NCBI GenBank assembly: GCA_013407085.1
Contig: JACCGJ010011166.1
Location: 33,079-97,078 of the forward strand
Source of the DNA: Atriophallophorus winterbourni
Taxonomy: Eukaryota > Platyhelminthes > Trematoda > Plagiorchiida > Microphallidae
Direction of reading: 5' to 3'
DNA length: 64,000 nucleotides
Positions 61,155 to 64,000 of the stretch are shown here, one piece after another. A program made the position numbers and the translations under genes. The notes under the pieces are model-generated. The model was given only the letters and a program-made list of their open reading frames with translations. It did not search any database and was not told the DNA's origin. Position 1 is the first letter of the stretch, and the number at the start of each line of letters is the position of its first letter.

Positions 61155-62804
61155 ATGACCAAATCAAGAATTATAACCCAGCTAAATCGACCTGTCGAAC
61201 GGACGACCATTCTTCAACCGGTCGTCCCAATTCAGCCTACAATGCGTGGTCGAGTCACGAGATCCAACACCCACGCGAAAAATCGATCGATCATGGTGTG
61301 CATACGACGGTTGTTCCCCCGACAGCGACATCAAACCACCTTGACCTCTGCGCCAAGTGCCTGTACCCGGTAAGCAATGATAGTGCATTGGTTAAATGTA
61401 TTTTTTGTGATATACATGTGCACGTGGCCTGCGATGAGAATTTGACCGATGAGTGTGTAAAGATCGTGAATGATAAAAACCTCCCATCCGTTTGCTATTT
61501 CGGTATTGACTGTAGAAATTCAATAGCGAATCGTAATCCCAAGAGTACACAATTCTCTGCTAGAAACGAGACTAATACAATAGAGAATAGATTATTGATA
61601 ATAGAAGAGGAACTTGCAAATTTAAAGAATACTCTACGACCAATAATCACGACTAAAACAGTTGAATTGAATAATGGAATACGCTCGACCTCACCGCCAC
61701 AGAGTGCTTCTAAAAAGGTTAAATTACGCGACACTGAAGTGATACTTAAAAAGGCCTTGAAACAGAAACCGTCTACGTCGAACGCTCCTTTGGCCAAAGC
61801 TGCCACGAAAAATACTTCGCTTAATGTTATCTGCACCGATTCGGCACCAACTGAAACGCCCCCGTTGGTACAAAAATCATACAGAGAAATGCTTTTGCGG
61901 TCGACCTCCGCTGCACAATCTGAGCCTGGCACACTAAACCTAAATCAAAAAGCCTCACATTCTATGAAGAATGACCGGACACGCGACAAGCATTCTCATT
62001 CGTTAAGCGTAATATGTACGAATGTTAGAGTCCGGCGAGAGCTTGTTAGATAGAAAACACAAACACGACCTCGATACATGGTCTCAAATTTGTCAACAAT
62101 TGCAAATTGAGCATGTTACTCCTGACAAATTGATTCGTCTAACTCGCCATTTCTCCTCACCTCATAGTGATCAACCTCGGTTACTAAGAGTCACACTGAA
62201 GTGCGAGGCTGATATCGAAAACATACTGCTAAATTCGTACCGACTAAAGACGGATCCGAATTAAAATTGCCGGATATATCCTGATGTGCCATTGTGGGAA
62301 CGGAAAGGTGCCTTAAACACTAAGGAAAAAACGGTATCGCGGAGTATGGTTCTACTTGGGGTACCAGAAAATACCACTGAAGCATCGGGACAGGAAACAG
62401 CAGATCATGACTTCAAGCAGTGGCGTTACATTGCGTCTTTGCTTAATATTTCTAACGTTGTGATCACTGACACTTTCCGGGTGCCTTTTTCAATAAACTA
62501 TAAAGGAGACGGACCGAAACCTCTCAGGATTACCTTTTTAACTAGCGACATGGCTGAATTTGTCAAGTCCGAATGGAAAAAAGCAAAACGTGCTTTACCG
62601 AAAAACATTAGACTTTGTCCACCGAGACCAAGTAACATGAGTGAGACACACTCGCGGCTAAGGGCGGTAGACGACAGCGTTCCCACCGAAACGGAAGCAA
62701 TCAATACATCGAAAAATGTAGTGGGTCCAGGTCAAACCGAGTCGGACCGAGTACATCATGGTCCGGCTCTCAGTGTGTCGGACATACAAACATCATCCCC
62801 ATAG
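61155..62804 (+). pseudogene. LINE ORF1 with PHD-like finger, coiled coil and two RRM-like units; broken
   Basis: ATG at 61155 (MTKSRIITQLNRPV); a frameshift at 61285-61310 leads into HLDLCAKCLYPVSNDSALVK.., a finger of Cys pairs with H-x-H-x3-C, then IENRLLIIEEELANLKNTLR, a clear coiled coil. A frameshift near 62025 leads into unit 1 (DTWSQICQQLQIEHVTPDKL, PRLLRVTLKCEADI). A single in-frame TAA at 62262 separates it from unit 2 (MVLLGVPENTTEASG, QWRYIASLLNISNVV, PKPLRITFLTSDMAEFVKSE). The two units align with each other, so the RNA-binding part looks duplicated. Confidence 0.78.
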
Positions 62805-62829
62805 GCTCACTACACACGAAAACCACTGT

Positions 62830-63505
62830 TAAATGCCTATACACAAATGCACAGTGCTTGCGGAACAAAATCGCCGAATTGTCTCACTTTAACGCTCAGT
62901 TTTCTGCTGACATCATTGCTGTTACAGAAACATGGTTTCACGATCAGGTGAACGATTGCGAGCTGGCACTTCCCAACATGATCCTACTTCGACGAGACCG
63001 TTCAAGATCAGGTGGTGGAGTTGCTTTGTATTATAACGAACGTCTTCAATGCACAGCTGTACCTGACACAAGGTTTGAGCTAGAGGACACCATGTGGTGT
63101 AGCCTTCGCTTGGAAACTGGAGAGAACTGTATACTTGGTGTGATCTACCGCTCGCCCAACTCTTCCGATGCCCACAATGAAACGTTGTTACAAACGATGC
63201 GCAACGCTGGAAACCTTAGAGGATGCCAATTGTTAGTAATGGGTGATTTTAACCTCCCACATCTCTACTCCAAAAGTGTGCATACTCAGCAATCCCTTGA
63301 GTACAAATTCCGTGAGATTATCACTTTCACTCCCCTATACAACCCTGTCCATTCATTCACTCGACAAAGGGGCCTCAATGAATCGTCAATTCTAGATCTG
63401 GTTTTAACCTCCGAAGCAACAGCAGTGGAGTCAGTGCAGTATCATAGTCCTTTGGGGCTAAGTGACCATCTTGTGTTGTCCTTCGAATTTGTGTGCAACG
63501 CCTGA
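62830..63505 (+). CDS. LINE ORF2 apurinic-type endonuclease domain (EEP)
   Basis: An open frame reads KCLYTNAQCLRNKIAELSH, VTETWFHDQ, RSGGGVALYY, LGVIYRSPN, VMGDFNLPHLYS and LGLSDHLVLSFEF: the N, E, GDFN and SDH catalytic blocks of EEP endonucleases are all present. The frame ends at 63505 (TGA). It cleaves target DNA to prime reverse transcription in live elements. This domain appears intact although ORF1 and the downstream frame are broken. Confidence 0.88.
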
Positions 63506-64000
63506 AGGGCGTCGGGCGACGTTAAGTTCATCAGGAGAGTCGATTACTTCGGCCTTCGCGGTGCCATTACGATTATGGAGGAAAAACACCTCGATCTTAC
63601 GAATGCAGATGCTCATTGTTCTAGTCTGTTAAGTTATATCGGTACAAAACTAGACGACAATTCTACCTGTGTTCCCAAAAGGAAATCAAGAACATTTTGC
63701 TTCAAACTCCGAAGCCGCACTCGGAAGTAGATAGCCATGCGAAATTCCGCATGACTGCACACAAAATAATACGAACAGACGCATCTTGGGATCACTTTCG
63801 TAGTTTTCGTAACAAGGTGACATCCCTAATTCGAGAAGACAAGCAATATCAACTTTGGAAGCTGATCGACCAGATAGAACGAGATCATAAGTTGCTGTAC
63901 ACCATCGTTAACACCGCGACTAATGTTAAGCCAGGTGTATTTCCTATCCAGACAGAGAACGGACTGACTGATAATGTCAAGGATACAGCTGATGCCCTAA
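63506..64000 (+). pseudogene. LINE ORF2 linker region, frameshifted, running off the window
   Basis: After the stop, a shifted frame gives DVKFIRRVDYFGLRGAIT.., stopped by a TAG after KLRSRTRK (about 63728). Beyond it, another segment reads SWDHFRSFRNKVTSLIRED and YQLWKLIDQIERDHK, the usual segment between endonuclease and RT in CR1/Jockey-type LINEs. Confidence 0.75.

Larger units (their letters stand above)
60660..64000 (+). mobile_element. CR1-like non-LTR retrotransposon, cut by window end
   Basis: ORF1 (61155-62804) with PHD-like finger and two RRM-like units, then ORF2 endonuclease (62830-63505) and the linker before the RT, which is beyond the window. 60660-61154 is taken as 5' UTR. 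It follows the 3' relic at 60395-60655 directly, in the same orientation. It differs in sequence from the LINE at 54640-59030 but shares its layout. Confidence 0.85.

Noticed and set aside
1..64000. CRISPR arrays, rRNA genes, intact tRNA genes, LTR retrotransposons
   Set aside because: No spaced direct-repeat array, conserved rRNA block, full cloverleaf, or gag-protease-integrase set was seen.

Overview
The window is nuclear DNA of a flatworm, most likely a trematode. The evidence is eukaryotic spliced genes with very long introns, one intron of only 43 bases, and many decayed non-LTR (LINE) and Penelope-like retroelements of the kinds common in flukes. No prokaryotic operon, CRISPR array or rRNA gene was seen. 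The species cannot be named from sequence alone.

Two host genes were reconstructed from splice sites, reading phase and family motifs. (1) On the + strand, 1-8050, are the last four coding exons of a SETD5/KMT2E (upSET)-type chromatin protein; its N-terminal half, including the SET domain, lies before the window. (2) On the - strand, 54204 down to 10976, is a complete ten-exon gene for a GT4-type glycosyltransferase like GLT1D1. It spans 43 kb and encodes 389 residues, but has one in-frame TGA at codon 186 in exon 5. The two genes are convergent, tail to tail, about 2.9 kb apart.

Layout. 1-8050: SETD5-like exons, with LINE fragments in intron 1 and small repeats in introns 1-3. 8051-10975: intergenic, with a dispersed repeat and a possible tRNA-derived SINE. 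10976-54204: the GLT1D1-like gene. Its introns hold 5'-truncated LINE pieces, a hairpin-bearing satellite-like repeat in both orientations, and a head-to-tail pair of Penelope-like elements (45.3-49.0 kb, antisense to the gene) with GIY-YIG endonuclease sequence and a hammerhead-like core in each 3' region. 54205-54640: the presumed promoter region. 54640-59030: a nearly full-length but broken CR1-like LINE on the - strand. 60395-60655: a LINE 3' relic on the + strand. About 60660-64000: a second CR1-like LINE on the + strand, cut by the window end.

The transposable elements are mostly inactive copies with stops and frameshifts. Most of the remaining sequence is AT-rich intron in which no gene was recognised.
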